NCBI RefSeq assembly: GCF_014648395.1
Contig: NZ_BMRA01000003.1
Location: forward strand, 444,211 to 508,210
Direction: 5' to 3'
Length of the DNA stretch: 64,000 nucleotides
DNA from: Micromonospora fulviviridis
Lineage (GTDB): Bacteria > Actinomycetota > Actinomycetes > Mycobacteriales > Micromonosporaceae
Part shown: piece after piece, positions 15,398-23,308 of the stretch
How the letters are laid out: each line of letters begins with the position of its first letter
How positions within the stretch are numbered: the first letter of the stretch is position 1
Translations under genes and position numbers: made by a program
Notes under the pieces: generated by a model
The model's input: the letters and a program-made list of their open reading frames with translations, nothing else
The model's database searches: none
Told to the model about the DNA's origin: nothing

Positions 15398-17794
15398 TCA
15401 ACGCCCTGCGCGTAGCTGGCCCACGATCGACGGGTCGGTGATCCGGTTGTCGTCGGCGAGCAGGAACGCCTTGCTGAGAATCAGCGCGAGCCGGTCGTCC
15501 TCGAAGGGCAGGAAGACCGGCTCGTGTGGCCCGCGCCGGGCCGGCACGATGCAGAGGTACCTGTTTCCCGGCTCCATCAGGACGTTCGCGCTGCCCAGGT
15601 GGATCTTGTAGGTGGACAGCTGTCCCCGCACGACGAGATAGCGCTCGGTCAGCTCGCATCGATCGGCGAGCTTCGTCCGCGGGATGATCCGCTGCAGCGC
15701 GCTCCGCCGGGTCTGTGCCGTCGCCGTCAGCTCGGCGAGGCTCGCCTCCCGCCAGTAGTCCACGTAGAGGTCGTCCCCGCGATCGATCCAATGGGGATCA
15801 GCGGCGATCGAGGTCACGGACACGAACAGGTCCACGTCGCGCATGGCCTCGCTGAGGACGATGGTCGGAACCTCGGACAGCTGCGCCGTCCGCCAGGCGC
15901 CGCCGACCCGGCGATCGAACCACACCCGGTCGGTGCTGGCGCACTCGACGCCGTCGGGTTGCTGGTCGCGGTAGTCGTGCCGGAGCCCGACCCGCCAGGC
16001 CCCGCCGGGCAGGACCCGATACGCGTCGTCGGTGTCCCCGCCGTCCCACGGACCGAGCCTCGAACACGCCCAGCCCCGACCCTTCATCAGCGCGTACAGC
16101 TGCCGGTAGTGCACGATGTGCGCGGCGAACCGGTTGGAGTAGGTCTCGGTCTCCAGCTCGGCCGGCGTCAGCAGGTAGACCTCCCGGAACGCCTGCTTGA
16201 ACGGCTGCCGCAGCTCGCGACCGGTGAGCTCATCCCGCCAGGCCCGGATCTCCTCGGCCGACGTGTTCAGCGGATGCCACAGCCGGATCTCGGCGTCCGG
16301 CTCGGGCTCGGGCACCGGGGTCCCACTCAGGTCCGCGAAACCGTCGTCCGTGGGGAGCACCGCCCGCCATCGGCCGGCCGCGTCCGGCACCTCCCAGATC
16401 AGGCGCCGCGCCACGCTCCACCCGAGACCGTTCGCCCGCAACTCGTCATGCCAGCGTCGGACGGGCAGCGTGGTGCCGGCGGTGAAGCCGAGTTCCAGCG
16501 ACCGCGCCACCGTCACGAGCTGACCCCGGGCCTGTTTCACCAGGTCGCGCAGCTCCTTGACGGTGTCGGCGTGGTCGCGCCGCACGGCTGTCGGGACGGT
16601 CGCCAGCGCCCTGCCGTCCGCTCGCCGCCACGTCAGGTCGACATCGGGGGACAGGGTGATCACCGCGTCGTACCCGCCGACGGTCACGATGCGGACACCA
16701 TCGGGCCCGAATCCGAGGTCGGGCAGCCGGAACGCCACGTCGGGCCGATCCCCGAGGGCCCGTTCGATTCGCTGCAGCTCGCGGTCGAGCTGCTTCTGTA
16801 CGCCCTTGTGACGGGCTGCGGCGCGCGCGGCACGCAGCGCGGCCAACGCCTCCGGCGTGGGGAAATCCTCGACGGCACGGGCCGCCTCGTGCAGCAGTGC
16901 CTGCGAGGGGGCTGTCCTGGCGGCGGTCGGCGCCACGGCGACGCCCAGCAGGAGCGGTTGCAGCAGGCCCATCAGCCACGGCTCGTCCCGCAGCAGGGCG
17001 ACCCGCACCGCCCGGCCGAGCGTCCCCACCTCGTCCCTCTCGAACGCCGCGTCCGCCTTGTACGCGATCCGGCCGGACTGGATATCGGCGACCCGCCGGT
17101 GTGCCGCCTCGAGCGCCCGCTGCGCGAACGACGCGTACTCCGGCATGTCGGCCAGTCGTTGCCACATGTCCGGCAGCCGGGGCGGCGAGAGGTACGAGCG
17201 CTCACCACTCGCCTCGGCGAGCAGCGCCTGCGCGAGAGGGCCGAGGGTGGACACCACCGAGGCCTCGTCCCGGGCGATCGAGTGCAGCGACCGCGTGAAC
17301 AGCTTGCTCTCGATAAGCGCCGTCAACCCGCCGCCGAGCCCGGCCAGGGCCATCATCGAGTACGGATGATCAAGCCGGTACCGGTCGCCGAGCGCCGTGA
17401 CCAGTTTCTTGGCCGATCGCGCTGCCGCCTCCGGCAACGGCCCCTCGCAGCGGAGCAGCGCGTTGACGGCCAGCACCGGGTTCCCGTAGCCCCACGGCTG
17501 CGCCAGCTCGTCCACGAGCGCGGACAGCAGGGCGGCACACGACTGCGGGGTGAACACCGGTTGCCGTTGCTGGCACGCCGCCGTTATGCCCAGCTTCACC
17601 CAGTGGGCGGGATCGACGGGCAGCAGGCGGTGAGCGGCGGCCAGCAGCACGCCGAGTTCACGGTCGCTGAGCCGGGCCGCGTCCACCACCCGACCGGGAT
17701 TCGAATCGTCCGCCGCCATTTCGGGGACGGTCACCACCCGCAGCAGGCCGGCGGCGTACGGCGACAAGGTCGCGTCGGGGAGCACCGTGGTCAT
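15398..17794 (-). CDS. DUF4132 domain protein
   Basis: The protein has 798 residues from ATG 17794. The first ~500 residues are helical repeats with little similarity to known enzymes. The C-terminal third carries the DUF4132 signature (RWHDELRANGLGWSVARRLI, WEVPDAAGRWRAVLPTDDGF, EIRLWHPLNTSAEEIRAWRD, LTGRELRQPFKQAFREVYLL). Members include the region once called MolR in E. coli; molecular function is unknown. There is no signal peptide, so it is cytoplasmic. Its start overlaps by one base the stop of a small protein with a ubiquitin-like Gly-Gly tail (TGATG), so the two are made together. Confidence 0.85.
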   Translation of the reverse strand: MTTVLPDATLSPYAAGLLRVVTVPEMAADDSNPGRVVDAARLSDRELGVLLAAAHRLLPVDPAHWVKLGITAACQQRQPVFTPQSCAALLSALVDELAQPWGYGNPVLAVNALLRCEGPLPEAAARSAKKLVTALGDRYRLDHPYSMMALAGLGGGLTALIESKLFTRSLHSIARDEASVVSTLGPLAQALLAEASGERSYLSPPRLPDMWQRLADMPEYASFAQRALEAAHRRVADIQSGRIAYKADAAFERDEVGTLGRAVRVALLRDEPWLMGLLQPLLLGVAVAPTAARTAPSQALLHEAARAVEDFPTPEALAALRAARAAARHKGVQKQLDRELQRIERALGDRPDVAFRLPDLGFGPDGVRIVTVGGYDAVITLSPDVDLTWRRADGRALATVPTAVRRDHADTVKELRDLVKQARGQLVTVARSLELGFTAGTTLPVRRWHDELRANGLGWSVARRLIWEVPDAAGRWRAVLPTDDGFADLSGTPVPEPEPDAEIRLWHPLNTSAEEIRAWRDELTGRELRQPFKQAFREVYLLTPAELETETYSNRFAAHIVHYRQLYALMKGRGWACSRLGPWDGGDTDDAYRVLPGGAWRVGLRHDYRDQQPDGVECASTDRVWFDRRVGGAWRTAQLSEVPTIVLSEAMRDVDLFVSVTSIAADPHWIDRGDDLYVDYWREASLAELTATAQTRRSALQRIIPRTKLADRCELTERYLVVRGQLSTYKIHLGSANVLMEPGNRYLCIVPARRGPHEPVFLPFEDDRLALILSKAFLLADDNRITDPSIVGQLRAGR

Positions 17795-18180
17795 CAACCA
17801 CCGACCAGGGAAACGAGCCGGAGAAACGTGATCTCGGTGCCGGTCCGAAGTTCGACCTGCACGTCGAGATCCTCGACCTGCCGGTCGTCGACGAGCACGA
17901 TGAAACCGTTTCGTCCGAACGCCTGCACCGCGCGATCGTACTGGCGGTGCGGGTCGACCTGGCGGTGCTCGGACCTGCGGGGCCCATTGAGCGCGTGCTC
18001 GGTCTCCGACGGCTGCACCAGCCCTCGGAACTCTCCCGAGCGCCGGGCGTTGTGCTCCGCGACCTCCTGGAACACGCGCCGGCGAATGACTTCGCGCAGC
18101 GGCAGCCGCTCCTCGAAGATCTCCAGATGCCACGCGTCGGGCGCACGACCCGCGGTCGTCTCATCGACGATGCTTACCAT
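17794..18180 (-). CDS. Small MoaD/ubiquitin-like (beta-grasp) candidate protein with Gly-Gly C-terminus
   Basis: The protein has 128 residues from ATG 18180; GTG codons at 18183 and 18186 are alternatives. It begins with a short strand (MVSIVDETTAG), a second strand (AWHLEIFEERLPLREVIRRR), a long helix (VFQEVAEHNARR), then FIVLVDDRQVEDLDVQVEL and GTEITFLRLVSLVGG, ending at the stop. A final strand running into GG is the mark of MoaD, ThiS and ubiquitin-like proteins, in which the tail is adenylated, thiolated or conjugated. No E1-like or protease gene is adjacent. It is coupled to the DUF4132 gene. The beta-grasp assignment is by pattern only. Confidence 0.6.
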   Translation of the reverse strand: MVSIVDETTAGRAPDAWHLEIFEERLPLREVIRRRVFQEVAEHNARRSGEFRGLVQPSETEHALNGPRRSEHRQVDPHRQYDRAVQAFGRNGFIVLVDDRQVEDLDVQVELRTGTEITFLRLVSLVGG

Positions 18181-18191
18181 CACCACGGCCG

Positions 18192-18480
18192 TCAGCCTGC
18201 CAGACGGGGCCGACAGATCCCCGTCGCGCCCGGAGCCGGACGCGCGGCGAGGCGACGGTACGGCGTGGCGCTGCGGCGGATCAGGAGCCCGTCCTTGCCG
18301 GTCTTCATCGGCGGCAGTTGCTGCCCGCACGCCTCGTCCGCCGTGGTGCAGCCCGGATCGTCGTTGTGGGCCAGCACCTGGTCAGCAGGTCGAAGTTCCC
18401 TGCTCGTCGGGATCGGGGAAGTCCGGCAGCCCACGCTCGCGCATGCACCTGGCCAGCTTGAGCGCGGCGCCCGACCGGGG
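18192..18480 (-). pseudogene. Decayed small secreted-protein gene (frameshifted)
   Basis: On the minus strand one frame reads LARCMRERGLPDFPDPDEQG (about 18460-18400), and another, downstream, reads DDPGCTTADEACGQQLPPMK (about 18370-18300). Together they match the common actinobacterial pattern of a small lipoprotein or secreted protein, xCMRxHGxPDFPDP followed by DPxFKxAxEACxxLLP. The two halves are in different frames and no start or signal peptide remains, so at least one indel and an N-terminal loss have occurred. The family has no known function. Confidence 0.5.
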
Positions 18481-18685
18481 CTGGGGCGCTCGTCCCCGCT
18501 CAAACTCTGTCAGGCGGTTTCGGGGTCTCGTTGGCCGCGCGCGCGATCGCCGGCCTCTATCCGGCGTTGCGTGCCGCCGTTGTCCCGCCGACCGACGCGC
18601 TTCCAACGGTCTGATGCCGCGCCTCGGCCGGTCCCCGGGCAGCCCGGGACAGGGCGCGGACCTGAAGGCGGGCGAGGATGTGGGC

Positions 18686-19237
18686 ATGGAGTTCTTCTGC
18701 TACCACCGCGACCGGCACGGCTCACTGGCGCTGCGCAAGGAACTGCTGGAGGCGCACTGGTCCTACATGGACCGGTACGCGGCCGAGATGATCGCCCGGG
18801 GCCCAACCTTCGCCGCCGGCGGTGACACGCCCACCGGCAGCGTGCACATCCTCGACCTGCCCGATCCCGCCGCTGCCCGGGCGTTCGCCTTCGACGAGCC
18901 CAACTACCAGGCCGGCGCGTACCGGGACGTGCTCCTGCGCCGGTGGCGCAACACGCTGGGGCGCACCATGTGGGACTTCCCCGGGGGCCGGACCGGCGGC
19001 AACCGCTACCTGGTGATCGGCCTCGGCGCGGGGCACTCCGCCGACCTCGACGTGCCGCCCGATCGGCCCGACCTGATCGCGTACGGGCCGCTGCTCTCCG
19101 ACGACGGCACCACGTGGCTGGGCACGGCGGCGCTGGTCAGTGCCTCGGACCCGGATAGGGCGCGCGCCGTCCTGACTCCGGACCGGTACGCCGAGATCGA
19201 GGTGCACGACTGGGCGTTCGGCGGGCGGCCGTCCTGA
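18686..19237 (+). CDS. YciI-like protein with two tandem dimeric alpha/beta-barrel domains
   Basis: The protein has 183 residues from ATG 18686; an in-frame GTG at 18680 adds two residues. It contains two YciI-like halves: residues 1-95 (EAHWSYMDRYAAEMIARGPT, TGSVHILDLPDPAAARAFAF) and about 115-183 (DLIAYGPLLSDDGTTWLGTA, DPDRARAVLTPDRYAEIEVH). YciI-like domains are related to muconolactone isomerase and usually act as homodimers of single domains, so a tandem copy could form the dimer within one chain. Catalytic role is unknown. It stands alone on the plus strand, between a pseudogene and the broken glycerate kinase. Confidence 0.75.
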   Translation: MEFFCYHRDRHGSLALRKELLEAHWSYMDRYAAEMIARGPTFAAGGDTPTGSVHILDLPDPAAARAFAFDEPNYQAGAYRDVLLRRWRNTLGRTMWDFPGGRTGGNRYLVIGLGAGHSADLDVPPDRPDLIAYGPLLSDDGTTWLGTAALVSASDPDRARAVLTPDRYAEIEVHDWAFGGRPS

Positions 19238-19316
19238 GCCTTGGACGGCCACTGTCGGTGTGTCGAGACGGGGATGCGACCGGTCGGCCGCCGTCTGGGC
19301 AGAGGACGGCCGCCGA

Positions 19317-20093
19317 CTACAGGCGGCGGGCCAGCACGGCGCCGGCCTCGGCCAGCCACCGCCCGGGGTCGCGGAGCGCCGCCTCCACCGACCCCGCGAG
19401 GTCCACCAGGGACACCGCCGCCGACACCGACCGGGGAACCGGTCCGGCGACCTGCCGGCGGCCACTCCGACGGGTACGCCGGCGAGGGTGGCCGAATCCA
19501 GCAGCGAACCGACCACCTTGCCGCTCAACGAGGTCTTGTCGAACCGCCCCTCGCCCGTGAGCACCACGTCCGCGCCGGCGAGCGCGTCCGCCAGCCCGAC
19601 CAGTTCCGCGATCGTCGTCGCGCCCGGCACGATCCGGGCCCCCACACCGCGGCCAGACCGTATGCGGTGCCGCCGGCCGCGCCGGCGCCCGACTCGTCGG
19701 GGTCGCCGCCGGCCAGCTCGGCGAGCCGGCGTAGCGCCGCGTCCAGCAGCGTCACGTCCGCCGGATCCGCACCCTTCTGCGGGCCGTAGACGGCGGCGGC
19801 GCCGGCCGGTCCGGTCAGCGGCGCGGTCACGTCGACCAGCAACTGCACGCCGCCGGGCGGCGCGGGCAGCAGGTAGGTGGAGTCGAGGTGGGCCAGGTCG
19901 GCCAGCGCCGCCCCGCCGAGCGGCAGGTCTCGGCCGAGGTTGTCCTGCAGCCGCAGCCCGAGGGCGCGCAGCGCGCCGGCGCCGCCGTCGGTGGAGGCCG
20001 AGCCGCCGAGGCCGATCACGAGACGGGTGACCCCGGCGGCCAGGGCGGCGCGCGCCACCACGCCGAGCCCGTACGTGTGCGCGCCGAGCGGGT
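19317..20093 (-). pseudogene. Glycerate kinase pseudogene, 5-prime truncated with two frameshifts
   Basis: The minus strand carries clear glycerate kinase sequence (GVTRLVIGLGGSASTDGGAG, GVQLLVDVTAPLTGPAGAAA), a diverged paralogue of the intact gene at 22214-23308. About 110 N-terminal residues are absent: homology stops abruptly at 20093. Two single-base losses break the frame, one in a G/C run near 19640 (after YGLAAVWG) and one near 19455 (after VGVAAG). Correcting them restores IVPGATTIAELVGLADALAG and then SVSAAVSLVDLAGSVEAAL to a stop at 19317. No function is expected. Confidence 0.9.
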
Positions 20094-20190
20094 AAGGACA
20101 CCACCTTCACCTCCGGTCGGGTCGGCTTCGGCTCGTTCGACAACATCGGCCGTACCCGTCTCTTCACCGTGACGGGCTCCCCGGCCTGAT
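20094..20190 (+). pseudogene. 3-prime fragment of a second secreted sugar dehydrogenase/DUF1080-like gene
   Basis: From the breakpoint at 20094 the plus strand reads KDTTFTSGRVGFGSFDNIGR then TRLFTVTGSPA and TGA. The DNA is identical for about 67 bases to the end of the dehydrogenase gene at 12517, then differs in the last codons. Only the last ~31 codons are left, facing the glycerate kinase remnant tail-on-head. A separate terminator follows, so this looks like the end of a former paralogue left by a deletion or inversion, not a copy of the upstream gene's own terminator. Confidence 0.85.
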
Positions 20191-20199
20191 TCGAGGAGC

Positions 20200-20234
20200 G
20201 GAGGGGACGGCGGCCGGTTGCCGCCGTCCCCTCC
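20200..20234 (+). terminator. Hairpin terminator after the sugar-dehydrogenase fragment
   Basis: GGAGGGGACGGCGGC at 20200-20214 pairs perfectly with 20220-20234 around a CGGTT loop. Its sequence differs from the terminator at 12629, which supports a separate paralogue origin. The following stretch to about 20380 shows nothing I can identify. Confidence 0.75.
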
Positions 20235-20381
20235 GGCGCTTCGGTGGCGCGGCGGCGAGACGGCCGGCGTGATCGCGGTGTGACGACGAGGTGACCAGGT
20301 GCCATGCGATGTGAGGTGGAAGTCCCACTGGCCGAGCTCGGCAGAGGTCGTCGCACACACCTCCGGGTCGGTCAGAAGTGC

Positions 20382-20684
20382 TCACACCACCTGGGCGGCC
20401 ATCTTTACTGTCGATCGTTGTGACGTCGTGCCGGCTGAGACGGTGAACGGGTGGCGCAATCGATGCATCGCCACCTCACCGCAGTCGGATGCACGAGGCG
20501 CGGGCTTCTCTTCTTCCGCGCTGGGCGGTGAAAGAAACTGTGCCATGGAACCGCAGGCCGGAGCAGGGGCCAGGCCGCGGGAACGCGGAGCGCCGGCAAC
20601 GGGGTGCCGGTCGCGGCTGAACCCGCCGGGGGCCGTCGCCGGGTGGGCGTCCGGTGTGCGGGGTGACGTGGTGACCACGGTCAT
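20382..20684 (-). CDS. Candidate small protein of unknown function
   Basis: ATG 20684 has a strong GGAAGG site six bases upstream and opens a 100-codon frame (MTVVTTSPRTPDAHPATAPG, MAQFLSPPSAEEEKPAPR, DCGEVAMHRLRHPFTVSAG). Composition is Pro/Ala/Ser-rich and likely disordered. The first 20 residues resemble the start of actinobacterial DEAD-box helicases that follow cspA genes, but no helicase motif appears in any frame. This may be a helicase start fused to unrelated sequence by deletion. It lies downstream of the cspA terminator on the same strand. Confidence 0.35.
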   Translation of the reverse strand: MTVVTTSPRTPDAHPATAPGGFSRDRHPVAGAPRSRGLAPAPACGSMAQFLSPPSAEEEKPAPRASDCGEVAMHRLRHPFTVSAGTTSQRSTVKMAAQVV

Positions 20685-20780
20685 GCTTTGCCTTCCTCGA
20701 ACGGCACGTCGCAGAGAAGGCACGGGCCGCAGGCCACGGGACATCGCAAAACGAACCTGAACAATGATGATGGATGAAAT

Positions 20781-20822
20781 GCCGAACGGCGGCCCGCTGA
20801 ACCAGTCGGGCCGCCGTTCGGC
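20781..20822 (-). terminator. cspA hairpin terminator
   Basis: GCCGAACGGCGGCCCG at 20781-20796 pairs perfectly with 20807-20822 (16-bp stem, ten-base loop), ending 11 bases after the cspA stop in the direction of transcription. On the minus strand it is followed by ATTTCATCC, a weak U-containing tail. Confidence 0.85.
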
Positions 20823-20832
20823 AGTGCGTGGA

Positions 20833-21036
20833 TCAGAGCGGGCGGATATCCGCCGCCTGCGGGCCCTTCGGGCCCTGGGTGATGTCGAACTCCACCCGCT
20901 GGTTCTCCTCGAGGCTGCGGAAGCCGCTCGCGGAGATCGCCGAGAAATGGGCGAAGACGTCGGCGCCGCCGCCGTCCTGGCTGATGAAGCCGAAGCCCTT
21001 GTCGCCGTTGAACCACTTCACGGTACCTGTAGCCAT
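20833..21036 (-). CDS. cspA: Cold shock protein (CspA family)
   Basis: The protein has 67 residues from ATG 21036, with AAGGAG six bases upstream. It is a single OB-fold cold-shock domain with both RNA-binding motifs, KGFGFI and DVFAHFSAI, and the usual start [15 protein letters not shown]. Such proteins melt RNA structure and act as RNA chaperones. Length and sequence are typical of constitutive actinobacterial Csp proteins. A long upstream region with a terminator-like hairpin (21131-21165) separates it from the next gene upstream. Confidence 0.97.
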   Translation of the reverse strand: MATGTVKWFNGDKGFGFISQDGGGADVFAHFSAISASGFRSLEENQRVEFDITQGPKGPQAADIRPL

Positions 21037-21119
21037 GTCTGCTCCTTCGCAGGCTGTTGAAGACCGCATTGTGCGGACTCGCGCTGCCGCGTTGATCAGC
21101 CGCGCCGGAAACGACACGA

Positions 21120-21166
21120 AACGAAAAAAGCGCCTGGATGGGTTTTGGTTAACCCATCAGGCGCCG
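21120..21166 (-). terminator. Intrinsic terminator upstream of cspA
   Basis: On the minus strand GGCGCCTGATGGGTT pairs with AACCCATCCAGGCGC around a short A-rich loop (one bulged base), then TTTTTTCGTTT follows. This is a true stem plus U-tract. It lies between the small gene at 21249-21473 and cspA, so it either ends that transcript or acts inside a long cspA leader. Confidence 0.75.
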
Positions 21167-21248
21167 AAACGTCTACGGAAATCAAAACTGCAACCGGGCA
21201 ACCATAACACAGAATTCGTCGATCGACGCCATCCATGCGCGCGGCCCG

Positions 21249-21473
21249 TCACAGCACGGCACCGCGAGGCGCAACTTCGATCGCCGCGACGCCTCGGCCG
21301 TAGAGCACGACGAGCCGATCACCGTGTTTGGTGCGCAGCACTCCCGAATCCTGCGCGAGTGTCAAGATCACGTGTTCCACGAGCTCGTCCTCGTCGGAGA
21401 AGCCCGGTTCGTCGTACGTGAGGTCCATGCGGTCGCCGCCGATGAGCCGGACGCGTAGCACCGTAGTCGCCAT
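21249..21473 (-). CDS. Small acidic protein of unknown function
   Basis: The protein has 74 residues from ATG 21473. It has regular beta/alpha structure (TTVLRVRLIGGDRMDLTYDE, ELVEHVILTLAQDSGVLRT, DRLVVLYGRGVAAIEVAPRG) and consistent G/C third positions. It has no signal, metal motif or membrane segment. I do not recognise a family; the strand-helix-strand order resembles small single-domain proteins often found alone in actinobacteria. It ends before an intrinsic terminator and is probably monocistronic. Confidence 0.7.
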   Translation of the reverse strand: MATTVLRVRLIGGDRMDLTYDEPGFSDEDELVEHVILTLAQDSGVLRTKHGDRLVVLYGRGVAAIEVAPRGAVL

Positions 21474-21844
21474 GTCGTAGAAGCTAGTCGCAACCGCCGC
21501 TCCTGAGCTGGCAGCGGCACCGCTGCGAGTGGTGCGCGTAGAGTGGGAAGTGGATCAGTTCGTCACCATGCGACGACCAGCGACGCCGCGAGGCAGATGA
21601 TCAGGACCGGAGGCATGGCTGGCGTCCAGTGTGGGTCATCCCCTTCAGGCGGCTCTTCGGGAGACGTCTGCCCCAGTCACAACGGCGCGTTGGCATGCCG
21701 TCAGCGATCATGCCCGGGTCATCGGCCGCTACCCTGCGGCAACAATCAGCCCATGCCGCCCGGCGTGGTACGACGAGGCCGGTGCGGCAGGTGAGCGCCA
21801 ATCTGGTCGGCCTGACCAACACGCCGACACCCCAGGAGAAGGAC

Positions 21845-22150
21845 ATGACTTTCGTGTTACCCCCGCCCACGGTCTCTCCCTCACCATTGCGCGAGCCCAC
21901 CAAGACCCTCCGCGAGAAAGGGGCAGACAGTTTTCACGCCGCGCTCGCCGCGGTTCTGACCAGCGGGCTGGAGAAGGCTCTTGAAGCGGGTGACCACCCG
22001 AGAGCGATCAGCTTCATCAACCGCGGCTTCGCAGAAGGAAGTCCGCAGCTGGGCTGCGACCTCCTCTGCCGGGCGATTGCGGTCGTCGGGACAGCCCGGA
22101 CCTGGACCGTGCAGCTCGCGCCCCTGCGTCACCCTAGCCCCCTGGATTGA
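21845..22150 (+). CDS. Small protein of unknown function
   Basis: The protein has 101 residues from ATG 21845, with a strong GGAGAAGG site five bases upstream, which decides the start over farther in-frame ATGs. It is mostly helical in the centre (GADSFHAALAAVLTSGLEKA, DHPRAISFINRGFAEGSPQL) with two Cys near the end (GCDLLCRAIAVVG). No signal peptide or known motif is present. It is convergent with the glycerate kinase gene (64 bp between stops). The 370 bp before it (21474-21844) show no other gene. Confidence 0.55.
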   Translation: MTFVLPPPTVSPSPLREPTKTLREKGADSFHAALAAVLTSGLEKALEAGDHPRAISFINRGFAEGSPQLGCDLLCRAIAVVGTARTWTVQLAPLRHPSPLD

Positions 22151-22213
22151 CGCAGCCCGCAGCGCTGCGAATCGCCGCTGCACGAGTACCACCCTCCCAC
22201 CGGAACCGTCGTC

Positions 22214-23308
22214 CTAGCCGCAGGTCAGCCGCCGGGACAGCAGTTCGCCGGCCTCGGTGAGCCACCTCGCCGGGTCGCTCAGGGCCGCCTCGACCGCCCC
22301 GGCGAGCTCCACCAGGGACACCGCCGCGGACACCGAGCCCGGGACGGGCCCGCCGATCTGGCCGGCGACCACGCCGACCGATGTGCCGGCGGAGTCGGCC
22401 GCGTCGAGGAGCGAGCCGACCACCTTGCCGGTCAGCGAGGTCTCGTCGAACCGCCCCTCGCCGGTGAGCACCACGTCCGCGCCGGCCAGCGCGCCCGCCA
22501 GCCCGACCAGTGCAGAGATGGTCGACGCGCCCGGCGTGATCGTGGCGCCCCAGAGGGCAGCCAGACCGTACGCGGTGCCGCCGGCCGCACCGGCTCCCGG
22601 CTGGTCCGGGTCACCGCCGGCCAGGTCCGCGAACCGGCGCAGCGCCCCGTCCAGCAGCGCCATGTCGGCCGGTCCGGCGCCCTTCTGTGGACCGTAGACG
22701 GCGGCGGCCCCGGCCGGGCCGGTCAGCGGCGCAGTCACGTCGACCAATAGCTGCACGCCACCGGGCGGTGCCGGCGCCAGGTCGGTGGTGTCGAGGCGGG
22801 CCAGCGCGGCCAGCGCCGCACCGCCGAGCGGCAGCTCCCGGCCCTGGTCGTCGTGCAGCCGCAGCCCGAGGGCGCGCAGCGCGCCGGTGCCGCCGTCGGT
22901 GGAGGCCGAACCGCCGAGCCCGATCACGAGGCGCGTGGCCCCGGCATCGAGGGCGGCCCGCGCCGCGGCACCGAGCCCGCACGTGTGCGCACCGAGCGGG
23001 TCCGGAGCAGCCAGCAGCGGCAGCCCGCTGGACTGGGCCAGCTCCAGCACGGCGGTCCGGTCCGGCAGCAGCAGCCAGGCGGCGCCGACCGGCCGGCCGT
23101 CCGGCCCCGGCACGACCGTCGTCCGGCGTTCCGCGTCCGGCAGTGCGGCGGCGAAGGCGTCGACCGTGCCTTCGCCGCCGTCCGCGAGGGGAAGCAGCCG
23201 TACGTCGTCGCCGGGCCGGTGGGCCAGCCAGCCGCGGGCCAGGGCCCGGGCCGCGTCGTCGGCGGTGACCGAGCCCTTGAACGAGTCGGGCGCGACGACG
23301 ACCCGCAT
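22214..23308 (-). CDS. Glycerate kinase (GlxK/GarK type)
   Basis: The protein has 364 residues from ATG 23308, which overlaps the stop of the upstream isomerase by one base (TGATG). It begins MRVVVAPDSFKGSVTADDAA, the family signature, and contains LPLADGGEGTVDAFAAAL, RLVIGLGGSASTDGGTGAL and ADVVLTGEGRFDETSLTGK. The enzyme phosphorylates glycerate with ATP, giving 2-phosphoglycerate in this family. As the last gene of the minus-strand operon it would feed the pathway product into glycolysis. A broken paralogue lies 2 kb away at 19317-20093. Confidence 0.93.
   Translation of the reverse strand: MRVVVAPDSFKGSVTADDAARALARGWLAHRPGDDVRLLPLADGGEGTVDAFAAALPDAERRTTVVPGPDGRPVGAAWLLLPDRTAVLELAQSSGLPLLAAPDPLGAHTCGLGAAARAALDAGATRLVIGLGGSASTDGGTGALRALGLRLHDDQGRELPLGGAALAALARLDTTDLAPAPPGGVQLLVDVTAPLTGPAGAAAVYGPQKGAGPADMALLDGALRRFADLAGGDPDQPGAGAAGGTAYGLAALWGATITPGASTISALVGLAGALAGADVVLTGEGRFDETSLTGKVVGSLLDAADSAGTSVGVVAGQIGGPVPGSVSAAVSLVELAGAVEAALSDPARWLTEAGELLSRRLTCG

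Noticed and set aside
19241..20172. Several plus-strand frames over the glycerate kinase remnant
   Set aside because: They are antisense to sequence with clear glycerate kinase similarity, and none has a plausible start or function.
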